Assembly: GCF_004343775.1 (NCBI RefSeq)
Contig: NZ_PTXL01000005.1
Coordinates: 1 to 64,000, forward strand
Length of the DNA stretch: 64,000 nucleotides
Source: Burkholderia sp. SRS-46
GTDB taxonomy: Bacteria; Pseudomonadota; Gammaproteobacteria; Burkholderiales; Burkholderiaceae
Direction of reading: 5' to 3'
The position numbers and the translations under genes were made by a program. The notes under the pieces are model-generated. The model was not told the origin of the DNA and made no database searches. It saw only the letters and a list, made by a program, of their open reading frames with translations. This document shows, in pieces, positions 29,484-39,847 of this stretch. Numbering within the stretch: the first letter of the stretch is position 1; each line of letters starts with the position of its first letter.

Positions 29484-30944
29484 TCAGAACGCCTTCACCG
29501 GCACGTTCACGACGAGACGGTACTCGCGGTTCGTCGCATCCGAGTAGTGCAGCGAGCCGACGTGCCACATCGCGATGAAGGTCACCTTCGTGTCCTTCAG
29601 CTTGCCGCTCTGGAACGTGTACGACGGGATGAAGCCGAACTCGTGGTGACGGCCCTGCAGCGGCGCGCCGTTGACCCAGTAGCTGCTCGACCGGGTCGGA
29701 TCCTGCGACGCCATCTTGCTGCCGTCCGCGCCCCAGCCCGTCACGCCCCACACCATCGCCTTGAAGCCCGGCAGGCCGGCTTCCTTGCCGTAGAACGTGT
29801 AGCGCAGTTGCAGCGACTTTTCGTTCGGCGCGTTGTAGTCGACGTCCATCGAGTTCGTGAGGAAGATGCCGTTCGTCTCTTTCACGTAGTCGAAGAACTG
29901 GTCGCTCAGCACCTGCTGGTAGCCGAGCAGCAGTTCGTGCGGGCCGTGCTGCGCGGCCAGCGACAGGCTGTATGCGTTGTTGTTGATCTCGCCCTGGCGC
30001 TTGTCGCCGGTGTCATGCGTCGAGTAGACGTTCGCGAAGCCCGTCCACTTGATCGTCTTCGGGCTGCCGATGCTGTGCTTGATCGACGCGTAGTACTGAC
30101 GCCACACGTCGTCGGCCTGGTTCGCGTACAGCGCGACCTCGCCGTCCGGCGAGTAGTCCCACGTGCCGCCGGCGTAGGTCAGCCGGTCGATGCGCTTGCC
30201 GCCGTACTCGGTCGTCAGGTTGGTCAGCGTCGTGCGGCCGCGCGCGTCGGTCTTCGTGAAGCTGCCCGCCTCGAGCATCACGTTCTTGAATTCGTTGCTG
30301 ACGATCGTCGCGCCCAGGAACGTCGGCGGCAGCGCACGGTTGTCGTGCTGTTCCATGAACGGGTTGTCGACGGCCTGCAGACCGTACTTGATCACCGTGT
30401 TCGAGATCCGCGCCTTCACGTCGTAGACGCCGGGGTACGCCCATGCGAGCTGGTTCGAGCCGCCACCGCCCTTCGCGACGTGCACCATGTTGCTGGCGCC
30501 CATGCCACCGTCGAGCTTCAGCGCGGCGTACAGCGACGCGTCGAAGCCGAAGCCGATCACGCCCTGCGTAAAGCCCGACTCGAAGTTCGCCATCGCGCCC
30601 TGGACCCATGCATGGCGGTGCGGCCCGCCCTTGCTGTCGAGCACGTCGGCGTAGTTGCGAAACAGGAAGTTCAGATGGCTGTCGGCGATGAAGCCGTTCG
30701 ACTTCGATTGCGCCGACGGCACGTCCGGCGGCGTGACGGCCTGCGTGGCCTCGGTGTTGATGATCGCGTTCGGCGTCGATGCCTGCGCCACCGTTGCGCC
30801 CGGCGCGGCCTGCGCCACCGTCAGCGGCGCGGGGGCCGCGTCGTCCGCATACGCCATGCCCGTCAGCGACACACCGGCCAGTGCCGGCAGCCCCCACGCA
30901 AGCAGCATCTTCGATGTCGTTCCGATCGTCCTGTATTTAGTCAT
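29484..30944 (-). CDS. OprD-family outer-membrane porin
   Basis: 486 aa. Signal peptide ending near GMAYA-DD (about residue 33), a short Ala/Pro-rich region, then an 18-strand-type OprD barrel (GFIADSHLNFLFRNYAD at about 85 is the family's N-terminal landmark) ending in a C-terminal aromatic (VPVKAF). OprD porins take up amino acids, peptides and small carboxylates. It directly follows the oppABCDF operon on the same strand (165 bp gap), so it may be the outer-membrane gate for the same peptides. Confidence 0.92.
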   Translation of the reverse strand: MTKYRTIGTTSKMLLAWGLPALAGVSLTGMAYADDAAPAPLTVAQAAPGATVAQASTPNAIINTEATQAVTPPDVPSAQSKSNGFIADSHLNFLFRNYADVLDSKGGPHRHAWVQGAMANFESGFTQGVIGFGFDASLYAALKLDGGMGASNMVHVAKGGGGSNQLAWAYPGVYDVKARISNTVIKYGLQAVDNPFMEQHDNRALPPTFLGATIVSNEFKNVMLEAGSFTKTDARGRTTLTNLTTEYGGKRIDRLTYAGGTWDYSPDGEVALYANQADDVWRQYYASIKHSIGSPKTIKWTGFANVYSTHDTGDKRQGEINNNAYSLSLAAQHGPHELLLGYQQVLSDQFFDYVKETNGIFLTNSMDVDYNAPNEKSLQLRYTFYGKEAGLPGFKAMVWGVTGWGADGSKMASQDPTRSSSYWVNGAPLQGRHHEFGFIPSYTFQSGKLKDTKVTFIAMWHVGSLHYSDATNREYRLVVNVPVKAF

Positions 30945-31109
30945 CCTGGTTCTCTTCTTGTGTTGATGTCGTCTGCGCCGGTCGCGATCCGCTTCCGGTC
31001 CCACCCCGGCGCGCCCGGCTAAGGACGCGCCTGTACCCGCGGCACGAAGATCTTTCGCGCCGCACCTGCCCCTGTCGACCTGCCTGCTTGTGTGTCTATG
31101 TGTCGTGTA

Positions 31110-32122
<1,013 letters not shown>

Positions 32123-32126
<4 letters not shown>

Positions 32127-33115
32127 CGCAGCCCTCCGGTCAGTTCCGCCACGGGACGGTGGCATGCACGCACCGCGCCGCCGGCGCCGTACGCTTCGAG
32201 CGCGGGACGCGCGTTGCCGCAGCGGCTCTCCGCATGCGCGCAGCGCTTCGCGAACGCGCAGCCGGCGCTCGCCGTGCCCGGCATCGGCGGGTTGCCCGGA
32301 ATCGCGACGAGCGGCGCGTCGTCGGCATCGGTCAGGCGCGGCAGCGCGTTGAGCAGGCCGATCGTGTACGGATGCGACGGCGCCGCGAAAATCGTGTCGG
32401 CCGGCGCATATTCCACGGTGCGGCCCGCATACATCACCATCACGTCGTCGGCGAGGCCCGCGACCACGCCCATGTCGTGCGTGATCAGCACGATCGCGGT
32501 GCCGCGCTCGCGGTTCAGCTCGCGCAGCAGGTCGATGATCTGCGCCTGCACGGTCACGTCGAGCGCGGTGGTCGGCTCGTCGGCGATCAGGATTTCCGGC
32601 TCGGACAGCAGCGCCATCGCGATCATCACGCGCTGCCGCATGCCGCCCGAGAACTCGTGCGGATACATGCGCACGCGCCGCGCCGCGTCGGGAATGCGCA
32701 CCGATTCGAGCGCTTCGATCGCGCGCCTGGTCGCCGCCTTGCGCGACAGCTTGCGATGCAGCTGCAGCGTTTCGGTCATCTGCCGCTCGATCGTCAGGAA
32801 CGGATTGAGCGACGTCATCGGATCCTGGAAGATCATCGCGATCCGGTCGCCGCGCACCGCGTTCAGCGCGCGCGTGTTCATCGCGAGCAGGTTCTCGCCG
32901 CGATAGCGCGCCTCGCCGCTCGTCGTGCCGTTGCCGGCGAGCAGGCCGAGCAGCGCCATCACGGTCTGGCTCTTGCCCGAGCCCGATTCGCCGACGATGC
33001 CGAGCGTCTTGCCGGCCTCGAGGGCGAACGACACGCCGCTCACGGCGTCGATCGGCGGCGCGTCCTTGCGCGTGAAGCGCACGCCGAGGTTGTCGACTTC
33101 AAGTAGTGCTGTCAT
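32123..33115 (-). CDS. oppD: Oligopeptide ABC transporter ATP-binding protein OppD
   Basis: 330 aa from MTALLEVDN. Walker A GESGSGKS, signature FSGGMRQRVMIAMAL, Walker B ILIADEPTTALD and a C-terminal Cys cluster (CAFAKRCAHAESRC) typical of OppD/DppD. The longer open frame upstream runs through an intergenic repeat and is not part of the gene. Partner of OppF. Confidence 0.94.
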
Positions 33116-33200
33116 GTCAGCCTCCGCCGGGCCGCCCCAAGGAGGCCGACCGCCCCCTCGGGGGGCAACGAACGAAGTGAGTGTGGGGGTCGTCGATTCA
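33116..33200. repeat. REP-like intergenic element between oppC and oppD
   Basis: Contains GCCGCCCCAAGGAGGCCGA, the hairpin GCCCCC-TC-GGGGGGC and AACGAAGTGAGTGTGGGGG. Elements of this composition recur between Burkholderia genes (recalled, not searched). Its place inside an operon suggests a role in differential RNA stability, or it is neutral. Confidence 0.6.
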
Positions 33201-34103
33201 TCAGCGATCCTTCGGGTCGAGCGCGTCACGCAGGCCGTCGCCGACGAAGTTCACGCAATAGAGCGTCACGCACAGCATGACGGCCGGGGCCAGCAGCAGC
33301 CACGGCATGGATTCGAGTTTCTGCGCGCCGTCCTGGATCAGCACGCCCCAGCTCGTCATCGGCTCCTGCACGCCGAGGCCGAGGAACGACAGCACCGATT
33401 CGGTCAGCACGATGCCCGGCACCGAGACCGTCGCATACACGACGACCACACCGAGCAGGTTCGGCACGACGTGGCGCCGCACGATCGACGCCGGCGACAC
33501 GCCGATCGCGCGCGCCGCGTCGACGAATTCGCGGTTGCGCAGCGACAGCGTCTGGCCGCGCACGACGCGCGCCATGTCGATCCACGAGAACGCGCTGATG
33601 GTCAGCACGACCAGCATGAACGAGCGGCCGAACAGGGTCATCATCAGGATTGCGATCAGCAGGTACGGGATCGCGTACATCATGTCGACGACGCGCATCA
33701 TCACGGCGTCGACGCGGCCGCCCGCGAAGCCCGCGGTCGCGCCCCACGCGACGCCGAACAGGCCCGACACGAGCGTGCCGAGCAGGCCGACCTCGATCGA
33801 CACGCGGCCGCCGATCAGCGTGCGCACGAGCAGGTCGCGGCCGAGCTCGTCGGTGCCGAACCAGTGCTGGTTCGCCCAGGTCGGCGCGAGGCTGATCGAG
33901 CCCCAGTCGCTCGCGGCGGGATCGGCCGCGAGCAGCCACGGGCCGACGAAGCACGCAAGCGTGACCAGCACGAGCAGCGCGAGGCTCAGCACCGCCGCGC
34001 GGTTATGCAGGAAACGGGAGAGGGCCAGCGCGAGCGGCGAACGCGAGCGCGGTGGCGTGTCGGCCTGCACGGGCAGGCTGACGACGGGAGTAGTCGGGGT
34101 CAT
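33201..34103 (-). CDS. oppC: Oligopeptide ABC transporter permease OppC
   Basis: 300 aa from MTPTTPVVSLP. Six predicted membrane spans with the binding-protein-dependent transport motif around ARAIGVSPASIVRRHVVPNLLG (EAA loop contacting the ATPases). Forms the membrane channel with OppB. Starts 13 bp after OppB ends. Confidence 0.94.
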   Translation of the reverse strand: MTPTTPVVSLPVQADTPPRSRSPLALALSRFLHNRAAVLSLALLVLVTLACFVGPWLLAADPAASDWGSISLAPTWANQHWFGTDELGRDLLVRTLIGGRVSIEVGLLGTLVSGLFGVAWGATAGFAGGRVDAVMMRVVDMMYAIPYLLIAILMMTLFGRSFMLVVLTISAFSWIDMARVVRGQTLSLRNREFVDAARAIGVSPASIVRRHVVPNLLGVVVVYATVSVPGIVLTESVLSFLGLGVQEPMTSWGVLIQDGAQKLESMPWLLLAPAVMLCVTLYCVNFVGDGLRDALDPKDR

Positions 34104-34116
34104 CGCTGTGCCTCGC

Positions 34117-35055
34117 TCAATAACGGATCCGCGGATCGAGCCACGCATACGCGAGGTCGACCAGCAGGTTGAACAGCACCGCGCAGACGGTCGTCAGCAC
34201 GACGAGGCCGAGCACCAGCGTGTAGTCGCGGTTGATCGCGCCGTTCACGACGAGCTGCCCGAGCCCCGGCAGCGCGAACACCGATTCGGTGACGACGGCC
34301 GCCGTGATCGACGAGATGCAGACCGTGCCGAACAGCGACACGACGGGCATCAGCGCGGGCTTGAGCGCGTGGCGCAGCACGATCGTCGAGCCGGGCAGGC
34401 CTTTCGCGCGCGCGGTGCGGATGAAGTTGCTCGACAGCGTCTCGATCATCGAGCCGCGCATCACGCGGGCGAGCAGCGACACGTTGATGAAGGTCAGCAG
34501 CACGATCGGCAGCAGCCGGTACTGCCAGCCGCCGTCGCCCCAGCCGCCCGCCGGCAGCCAGCCGTTGCCGGCCGACGTCTTCAGCAGGATCGCGAAGATC
34601 CACACGAGCACCGGGCCGAGCACGAACGGCGGCACGACGTTGCCGAAGTTGCCGATCAGCATCACGACGCGGTCGATCAGGCTGTCGCGGCGCACCGCCG
34701 CGACGGTGCCGAGCAGCACGCCGAAGCCGATCGAGAGCGGAATCGAGATGCCGCCCACGCCGAGACTCACCGGCAGCGCCTTCTTCACGAGATCGTTCAC
34801 CGACCAGTCGACATAGCGGAACGACGGGCCGAGATCGCCATGCACGAGCGCGTTCAGGTAGAGCAGGTACTGCTTCCACAGCGGCTCGTCGAGGTGGTAC
34901 TTCGCGTTCAGGTTCGCGAGCGTTGCGGCGGACAGCTGCTTTTCCGTATCGAACGGGCCGCCGGGCGTGAAATGCAGCAGCAGGTAGCAGACGGTGACGA
35001 CCGCGAGGATCGTCGGCACCGCCCACAACGTGCGTCTCAAAGCGTAGGCCAGCAT
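34117..35055 (-). CDS. oppB: Oligopeptide ABC transporter permease OppB
   Basis: 312 aa, usual length. N-terminal MLAYALRRTLWAVPTI is the characteristic OppB/DppB start; six spans; EAA loop at RTARAKGLPGSTIVLRHALKPAL. Starts 11 bp after oppA ends. Confidence 0.95.
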   Translation of the reverse strand: MLAYALRRTLWAVPTILAVVTVCYLLLHFTPGGPFDTEKQLSAATLANLNAKYHLDEPLWKQYLLYLNALVHGDLGPSFRYVDWSVNDLVKKALPVSLGVGGISIPLSIGFGVLLGTVAAVRRDSLIDRVVMLIGNFGNVVPPFVLGPVLVWIFAILLKTSAGNGWLPAGGWGDGGWQYRLLPIVLLTFINVSLLARVMRGSMIETLSSNFIRTARAKGLPGSTIVLRHALKPALMPVVSLFGTVCISSITAAVVTESVFALPGLGQLVVNGAINRDYTLVLGLVVLTTVCAVLFNLLVDLAYAWLDPRIRY

Positions 35056-35066
35056 GATCGCTCCGC

Positions 35067-36680
35067 TCAGTGCTTGATCAGGAACATGTCCTGCGAAGCA
35101 CGCATGTCGATCACGTTCTTCAGCGAGTAGCCGCCCACATACGGCTTCACGAGGCGGTCGGCCGAGTACTGGAACAGCGGCACCATCGGCGTGTCGTTCA
35201 TCGCCGCGTCGTGCGCCTGCGTGAGCAGCGCGGCGCGGGCCTTGTCGTCGAGCTTCTGGTTGCCTTCGTCGACGAGCGTGTCGGCCTGCTTGTTGCAGTA
35301 GCCGACGGTGTTCTGCGAGCTGCCGCAGCGCAGCAGGTCGAAGAACGTCATCGCGTCGTTGTAGTCGGCGAACCAGCCGTCGCGCGCGATCTGTACCTTG
35401 CCGTCATGCCGGTCCTTCATCAGCACCTTGAACTCGACGTTCTCGAGCTTCGTGTTGACGCCGAGCTTCGTGCGCCATTCCGATGCGGTGAACAGCGCGA
35501 CCTTCTTGTGCAGGTCGTTGGTGTTGTACGTCAGCGTGAACGACAGCGGCTTCGCGTCCGAATAGCCGGCCTGCTTCAGCAGGTTCTTCGCGGCCTCGAC
35601 GCGCTTGGCCATCGGCCACGTCGCCCATTCCGGCGTGAACGACTGCACGCCCTTCGTGCCGTTCGGCATCAGCCCGTACATCGGCTTCTCGCCGGCCTGC
35701 GTGAGCTTCGTGGTCAGCACATCGCGGTCGACGACCATCGACAGCGCCTGGCGCACGCGCTTGTCCTTCAGCGCCGGGTCGTTGTTGTTCAGGTAGTAGT
35801 AGTACGTCGCGAGCTGCAGGCCCTGGCGCAGTTCGCCGCCGAACTGCTTGCTGACCTGCTGGAAGATGCCCGACGGAATCGAGTAGCTGTAGTCGATCTG
35901 GCCGGCCTGGTACATGCGCATCGCCGTTTCGTCACTCTCGATCGGCAGGTACGTGACCTTGTTGATCACGACCTTCGGCGCGTTCCAGTACTTCGCGTCC
36001 TTCGTGATCACGATGCGGTTGTTCGGCTGCCAGTCGACGAGCTGGTACGCGCCGTTGCTGACCATGTTGCCCGGGCGCGTCCACGCATCGCCGAACTTCG
36101 CGACGATGTCCTTGTTCACCGGCGTGAGCGGCGCCATCGCGGTCAGCTCGGGGAAGAACGCGACCGGCACGTCGGTCGTCACCTCGAGCGTGTACGGGTC
36201 GACCGCGCGCACGCCGAGCGTCGACGGCGCAGCCTTGCCGGCGATGATCTGCTTCGAGTTCTTCACGAACTCGACGAGGATCGTGTACTTCGAGCCCGTC
36301 TTCGGATCGGCGAGGCGCTGCCATGCGTAGACGAAATCGGCCGCGGTCACCGGCTGCCCGTTGCTCCACTTCGCATCGCGGCGCAGCTTGAAGACCCACG
36401 TATCCGGCGTCTTGCGTTCCCACGACTGCGCGACGCCCGGCACGACCTGGCCGGCCGCGTCGATGCGGGCGAGCCCTTCGAACAGGTCGAGGCCGATCGT
36501 GTTGCCGGTCCACGACTCGATGTGCGCGGGATCGAGCGACTCGACTTCGGCGGGCACCTGACGCGTCAGGTCCTGCTGCGCGGCGAGCGCGACGTTCGAC
36601 GGGACGGTAACGGCGGATGCGGTTTGCGTCGACAGGGCGAGCGCGGCCAGCACGGCCGACATGGCATGCAAGGATTTCAT
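35067..36680 (-). CDS. oppA: Periplasmic oligopeptide-binding protein OppA
   Basis: 537 aa with a signal peptide (cleavage near TASA-VT, about residue 23). SBP_bac_5 fold: LTRQVPAEVESLDPAH, LFEGLARID, WVFKLRRDAKWSNGQPVTAADFVYAWQRL. Captures peptides and hands them to OppBC. First gene of oppABCDF. The conserved region around the C-terminal Tyr/Trp (DGWFADYNDAMTFFDLL) is intact. Could equally be named MppA; subtype specificity cannot be read. Confidence 0.94.
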   Translation of the reverse strand: MKSLHAMSAVLAALALSTQTASAVTVPSNVALAAQQDLTRQVPAEVESLDPAHIESWTGNTIGLDLFEGLARIDAAGQVVPGVAQSWERKTPDTWVFKLRRDAKWSNGQPVTAADFVYAWQRLADPKTGSKYTILVEFVKNSKQIIAGKAAPSTLGVRAVDPYTLEVTTDVPVAFFPELTAMAPLTPVNKDIVAKFGDAWTRPGNMVSNGAYQLVDWQPNNRIVITKDAKYWNAPKVVINKVTYLPIESDETAMRMYQAGQIDYSYSIPSGIFQQVSKQFGGELRQGLQLATYYYYLNNNDPALKDKRVRQALSMVVDRDVLTTKLTQAGEKPMYGLMPNGTKGVQSFTPEWATWPMAKRVEAAKNLLKQAGYSDAKPLSFTLTYNTNDLHKKVALFTASEWRTKLGVNTKLENVEFKVLMKDRHDGKVQIARDGWFADYNDAMTFFDLLRCGSSQNTVGYCNKQADTLVDEGNQKLDDKARAALLTQAHDAAMNDTPMVPLFQYSADRLVKPYVGGYSLKNVIDMRASQDMFLIKH

Positions 36681-36793
36681 CGTGACAGTTCAGTGTGGTT
36701 GTTCGGTGCGTGTGGCGCGGCGGGACGCCGCGGTTACGCGAGGGACGCTGCCGAGCGCAGCGATCGGGGAGGCCCGAGAATCTCGTATCTCAT

Positions 36794-36850
36794 CTTAGTA
36801 TTCCTTACGTTCCTTTCGACAGGTAATCCGTCGTTTGAACGAAGGAATAC
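36794..36850. promoter_or_regulatory. Control region between the XRE gene and oppA
   Basis: GTATTCCTT (from 36798) and AAGGAATAC (ending about 36851) are 9-bp inverted repeats with a 35-bp gap. CTTAGTATTCC (36794-36804) resembles CTTAGTCTTCG at 37504-37514 in the XRE gene's own promoter region, so both may be bound by the XRE regulator. Confidence 0.45.
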
Positions 36851-36857
36851 CCGTGCG

Positions 36858-37439
36858 TTAGAACAGCCTCGGGGTACCGACCCAGACCACCACCGAATCC
36901 ACCTTCGCGGTGTTGGCCCAGCTGTGCGGGACCGTCGACTGATAGTGCGCGCTGTCGCCGGCCGGCAGGACGAATGTCTTGCCTTCCAGTGTCAACGACA
37001 CTTCCCCTTCGATCACATACAGGAATTCCTCTCCTGCATGCGTCGTCACTTCAGACCGCTTCTGACCGGGCGGCATCCGCACGAGGATCGCCTCGAGCTG
37101 ACGCCCTTCGGTCACGTTCGTCAGTCGCGCGAACAGGTTGGCCGAATCGGCAAACCCGAAGAAGCGCAGCTGCTCGCCGCGGCACACCGACCGCTCCTCG
37201 CTCGGCGTGTCGACGAAGTACTGCACCGTCACACCGAGCGCCTGCGCGATGCCGGCCAGCGACGTCAACGATGGCGACGCGAGCCCGCGCTCGACTTGTG
37301 ACAGGAACGGCTTCGAAATACCCGCGGCTGTCGCCGTTTCATCGAGCGTGCGTTTCAGTCGCTGTCGCAACGCGCGGATCTTGCTGCCCAGGGCGGCGGC
37401 AGCGTCGGCGGGCCGTGTGTTTTCAGTGGGGGGAACCAT
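36858..37439 (-). CDS. XRE-cupin transcriptional regulator
   Basis: 193 aa from MVPPTENTR; a TTG at 37463 would add 8 residues. Helix-turn-helix (about 17-70, LDETATAAGISKPFLSQVERGLASPSLTSL) followed by a small cupin sensor domain (about 105-185, HAGEEFLYVIEGEVSLTLEGKTF and VPHSWANTA). This class regulates amino-acid, polyamine and peptide genes. Lies immediately upstream of oppA and divergent from the POT permease, so it most likely controls both. Confidence 0.9.
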   Translation of the reverse strand: MVPPTENTRPADAAAALGSKIRALRQRLKRTLDETATAAGISKPFLSQVERGLASPSLTSLAGIAQALGVTVQYFVDTPSEERSVCRGEQLRFFGFADSANLFARLTNVTEGRQLEAILVRMPPGQKRSEVTTHAGEEFLYVIEGEVSLTLEGKTFVLPAGDSAHYQSTVPHSWANTAKVDSVVVWVGTPRLF

Positions 37440-37484
37440 AGCAGGCCGAAAAAGGGTCGTCAAAAAATGTTTGATGGAAAATAA

Positions 37485-37508
37485 CTAAGTTAGATCGATA
37501 TAGCTTAG
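37485..37508. promoter_or_regulatory. Palindromic operator candidate upstream of the XRE gene
   Basis: A 24-bp dyad, CTAAGTTAGATC / GATATAGCTTAG, pairs at 10 of 12 positions. It sits 46 bp before the XRE gene start in an AT-rich stretch, ideal for autoregulation. Confidence 0.65.
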
Positions 37509-37514
37509 TCTTCG

Positions 37515-37941
37515 GGTTTACGGACGTTCCGGATGTTGCGCACATAGGGCTAAACACCCCCCGGCCGCGGCCGGGAAACGCGTTATCTTGCCAGACTCGC
37601 CGCCTCCACAGGCAAGCTGCACGCGGCTCTCCGGGATTTTTCGGAGCCGCTTGACACGAGCTTACAAAGACATGACGAGACGAATGTTCCTGAAAGATCC
37701 CGACTCATCAGGGATTTCCCGATGTGGTGCGGACCTGACGCGCCATACCTGTAAACGTTACCAGCTGCGCGCCGGCCGTGGCCTCTCGCCGCCCGACGCG
37801 GGCGATGCCTGACCCCGGCCACGGGCCAGCCCGCCCGACTGCCGCCGCCGCCTTCGCGTGCGCCTACCCGGCGCATGCGACCAGGCGCCAGACCGACCCA
37901 CGGCGACGCGTGATCCGCGCCGCTCGCCGCAACCGAGATTG
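37515..37941. other. Upstream region of the POT permease
   Basis: About 430 bp with no supported gene. A CCGGCCGCGGCCGG palindrome lies near 37562, and AACGTTAC sits around 37755. No convincing promoter hexamers. Open frames on both strands here are arginine-rich shadows. Confidence 0.35.
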
Positions 37942-39462
37942 ATGATGCATTCACCTGTTTCGAAAACCCGATCGTTCACGACGGTCTTCCTCATCGAGAT
38001 GTGGGAGCGCTTCGGCTACTACGGGATGGCCGCGCTCCTCGTCCTCTTCATGGTCGACAAGCTCGGCTTCAGCGACAGCCACGCGAACCTCACCTGGGGC
38101 GCGTTCACCGCGCTCGTCTACGCATCGCCGTCGATCGGCGGCTGGATCGGCGACAAGGTGCTCGGCGCGCGCCGCACGATGATCATCGGCGCGGCCGTGC
38201 TGTGCGCCGGCTACCTGATGCTCGCGGTGCCGAACGACCAGCTCGTCTACATGTACACGTCGCTCGGCGTGATCGTGGTCGGCAACGGCCTGTTCAAGGC
38301 GAACGCCGCGAACCTCGTGCGCCGCATCTACGAAGGCGACGATGCGCGCATCGACAGCGCGTTCACGATCTACTACATGGCGGTCAACATCGGCTCGACC
38401 GTGTCGATGCTCGCGACGCCGTGGATCAAGGATCACTGGGGCTGGCACACCGCGTTCGCGGTCTGCTGCGGCGGCATGCTGCTCGCGATCCTCAACTTCG
38501 TGCTGATGCACCGCACGCTCGCGCACATCGGCTCGCAGCCCGACGACGCGCCGGTCCGCTGGAAGCGCCTCGGCGCGGTCGCGGCCGGCGGCGCGGCGCT
38601 CGCGCTCGTCACGCTGTACGTGCTGCAGCACAAGCAGCTCGCGGTCGCGAGCGTGTGGACCGCGGCGTTCGCGATCCTCGCGATCTTCGCGTACATGATC
38701 GCGAAGTCGGAGCGCTCGGAGCGCGCGGGCCTGATCGCGGCGCTCGTGCTGATCGGCCAGGTGATCCTGTTCTTCATCTTCTACGTGCAGATGTCGACGT
38801 CGCTCACGCTGTTCGCGCTGCGCAACGTCGATCCGCGCTTCATCGTGTTCGGCACGACGCTGTTCACGTGGAGCGCCGCGCAGTTCCAGGCGCTCAACCC
38901 GATCTGGATCATGGTGCTGAGCCCGGTGCTGGTGCTCGTCTACAACCGGATCGCGAAGCGCGGCCACGATTTCCCGGTCGCCGCGAAATACGCGCTCGGC
39001 TTCGCCGTGGTCGCGCTCGGCTACCTCGTGTTCACGATCAGCGGCCGCTACGCGGTCGACGGCCGCGTGTCGTCGTGGTTCATGGTGTGGGGCTACGGCC
39101 TCTACTCGCTCGGCGAACTGCTGGTGAGCGGCCTCGGCCTCGCGATGATCGCCCGCTACGTGCCGGCGCGCATGAGCGGCTTCATGATGGGCGCGTACTT
39201 CGTCGCGACCGGCGTCTCGCAGTACCTGGGCAGCGTGGTCGCGAACTTCGCGCAGATGCCGTCGCACGACCTGCCGGCAACCGAATCGCTGCCGCTGTAC
39301 CTGTCGCTGTTCGAGAAGCTCGGCTGGCTCGCGGCGATCGGCATGGTGCTCGCGCTGCTGCTGCTGCCGATGATGAACCGCCTGTCGCGCCAGCATCAGC
39401 GCTGCGTGGAAGAGCGCCGCGAAGAGGCCGCGCAGGCGCCGGTGGCCGCCGCGGCTCAGTAA
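37942..39462 (+). CDS. POT-family di/tripeptide permease
   Basis: 506 aa from the first of two adjacent ATGs (37942, 37945). About 14 membrane spans. The proton-coupling ExxER motif is visible in FLIEMWERFGYYGM (about 17-30), followed by FTALVYASPSIGGWIGDKVLGARR, the second POT signature. Proton-driven uptake of di- and tripeptides across the inner membrane. It complements oppABCDF on the other side of the XRE regulator. Confidence 0.92.
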   Translation: MMHSPVSKTRSFTTVFLIEMWERFGYYGMAALLVLFMVDKLGFSDSHANLTWGAFTALVYASPSIGGWIGDKVLGARRTMIIGAAVLCAGYLMLAVPNDQLVYMYTSLGVIVVGNGLFKANAANLVRRIYEGDDARIDSAFTIYYMAVNIGSTVSMLATPWIKDHWGWHTAFAVCCGGMLLAILNFVLMHRTLAHIGSQPDDAPVRWKRLGAVAAGGAALALVTLYVLQHKQLAVASVWTAAFAILAIFAYMIAKSERSERAGLIAALVLIGQVILFFIFYVQMSTSLTLFALRNVDPRFIVFGTTLFTWSAAQFQALNPIWIMVLSPVLVLVYNRIAKRGHDFPVAAKYALGFAVVALGYLVFTISGRYAVDGRVSSWFMVWGYGLYSLGELLVSGLGLAMIARYVPARMSGFMMGAYFVATGVSQYLGSVVANFAQMPSHDLPATESLPLYLSLFEKLGWLAAIGMVLALLLLPMMNRLSRQHQRCVEERREEAAQAPVAAAAQ

Positions 39463-39575
39463 TATCCCTTGGCGTGCGGCGTGCACGCCACATTCTCCTG
39501 CCGCGCGCGGATGCGCGTCCTACACTGGATTCAGGGAGCGCATCCGACGAGACGCGCGACAGGCAGGAGAATCAC

Positions 39576-39785
39576 ATGAAAAGCAAGACGACGCGGATCC
39601 TGAGGGTGCTGTCGGATATCCGGCATGCGCAGCGCTGCCGAGCGCTGCGCGCCGCGAAGGTGGCCGCCGAAGCGGACGCGGTGCTCGCGGAACGCACCGA
39701 CGACGCCACCTCCGACGAGCGCGACGACGCGGACACCGACGACGCGCCGCACACGCCCCGCTCCCGTATCGGCTCACCTCACTAG
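39576..39785 (+). CDS. Small charged hypothetical protein
   Basis: 69 aa (MKSKTTRILRVLSDIRHAQRC...), with AGGAGA 6 bp before the ATG, a strong reason to accept it. N-terminal half basic and helical; C-terminal half acidic (DDATSDERDDADTDD) and likely disordered. No family recognised. The neighbour upstream, the POT permease, ends 113 bp earlier. Confidence 0.65.
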   Translation: MKSKTTRILRVLSDIRHAQRCRALRAAKVAAEADAVLAERTDDATSDERDDADTDDAPHTPRSRIGSPH

Positions 39786-39847
39786 GCGCGCACCCGCGCC
39801 GCCGAAGCCGGGTTTCCACTACGGCTGACGCCCGCGCGCCGCGCGGC

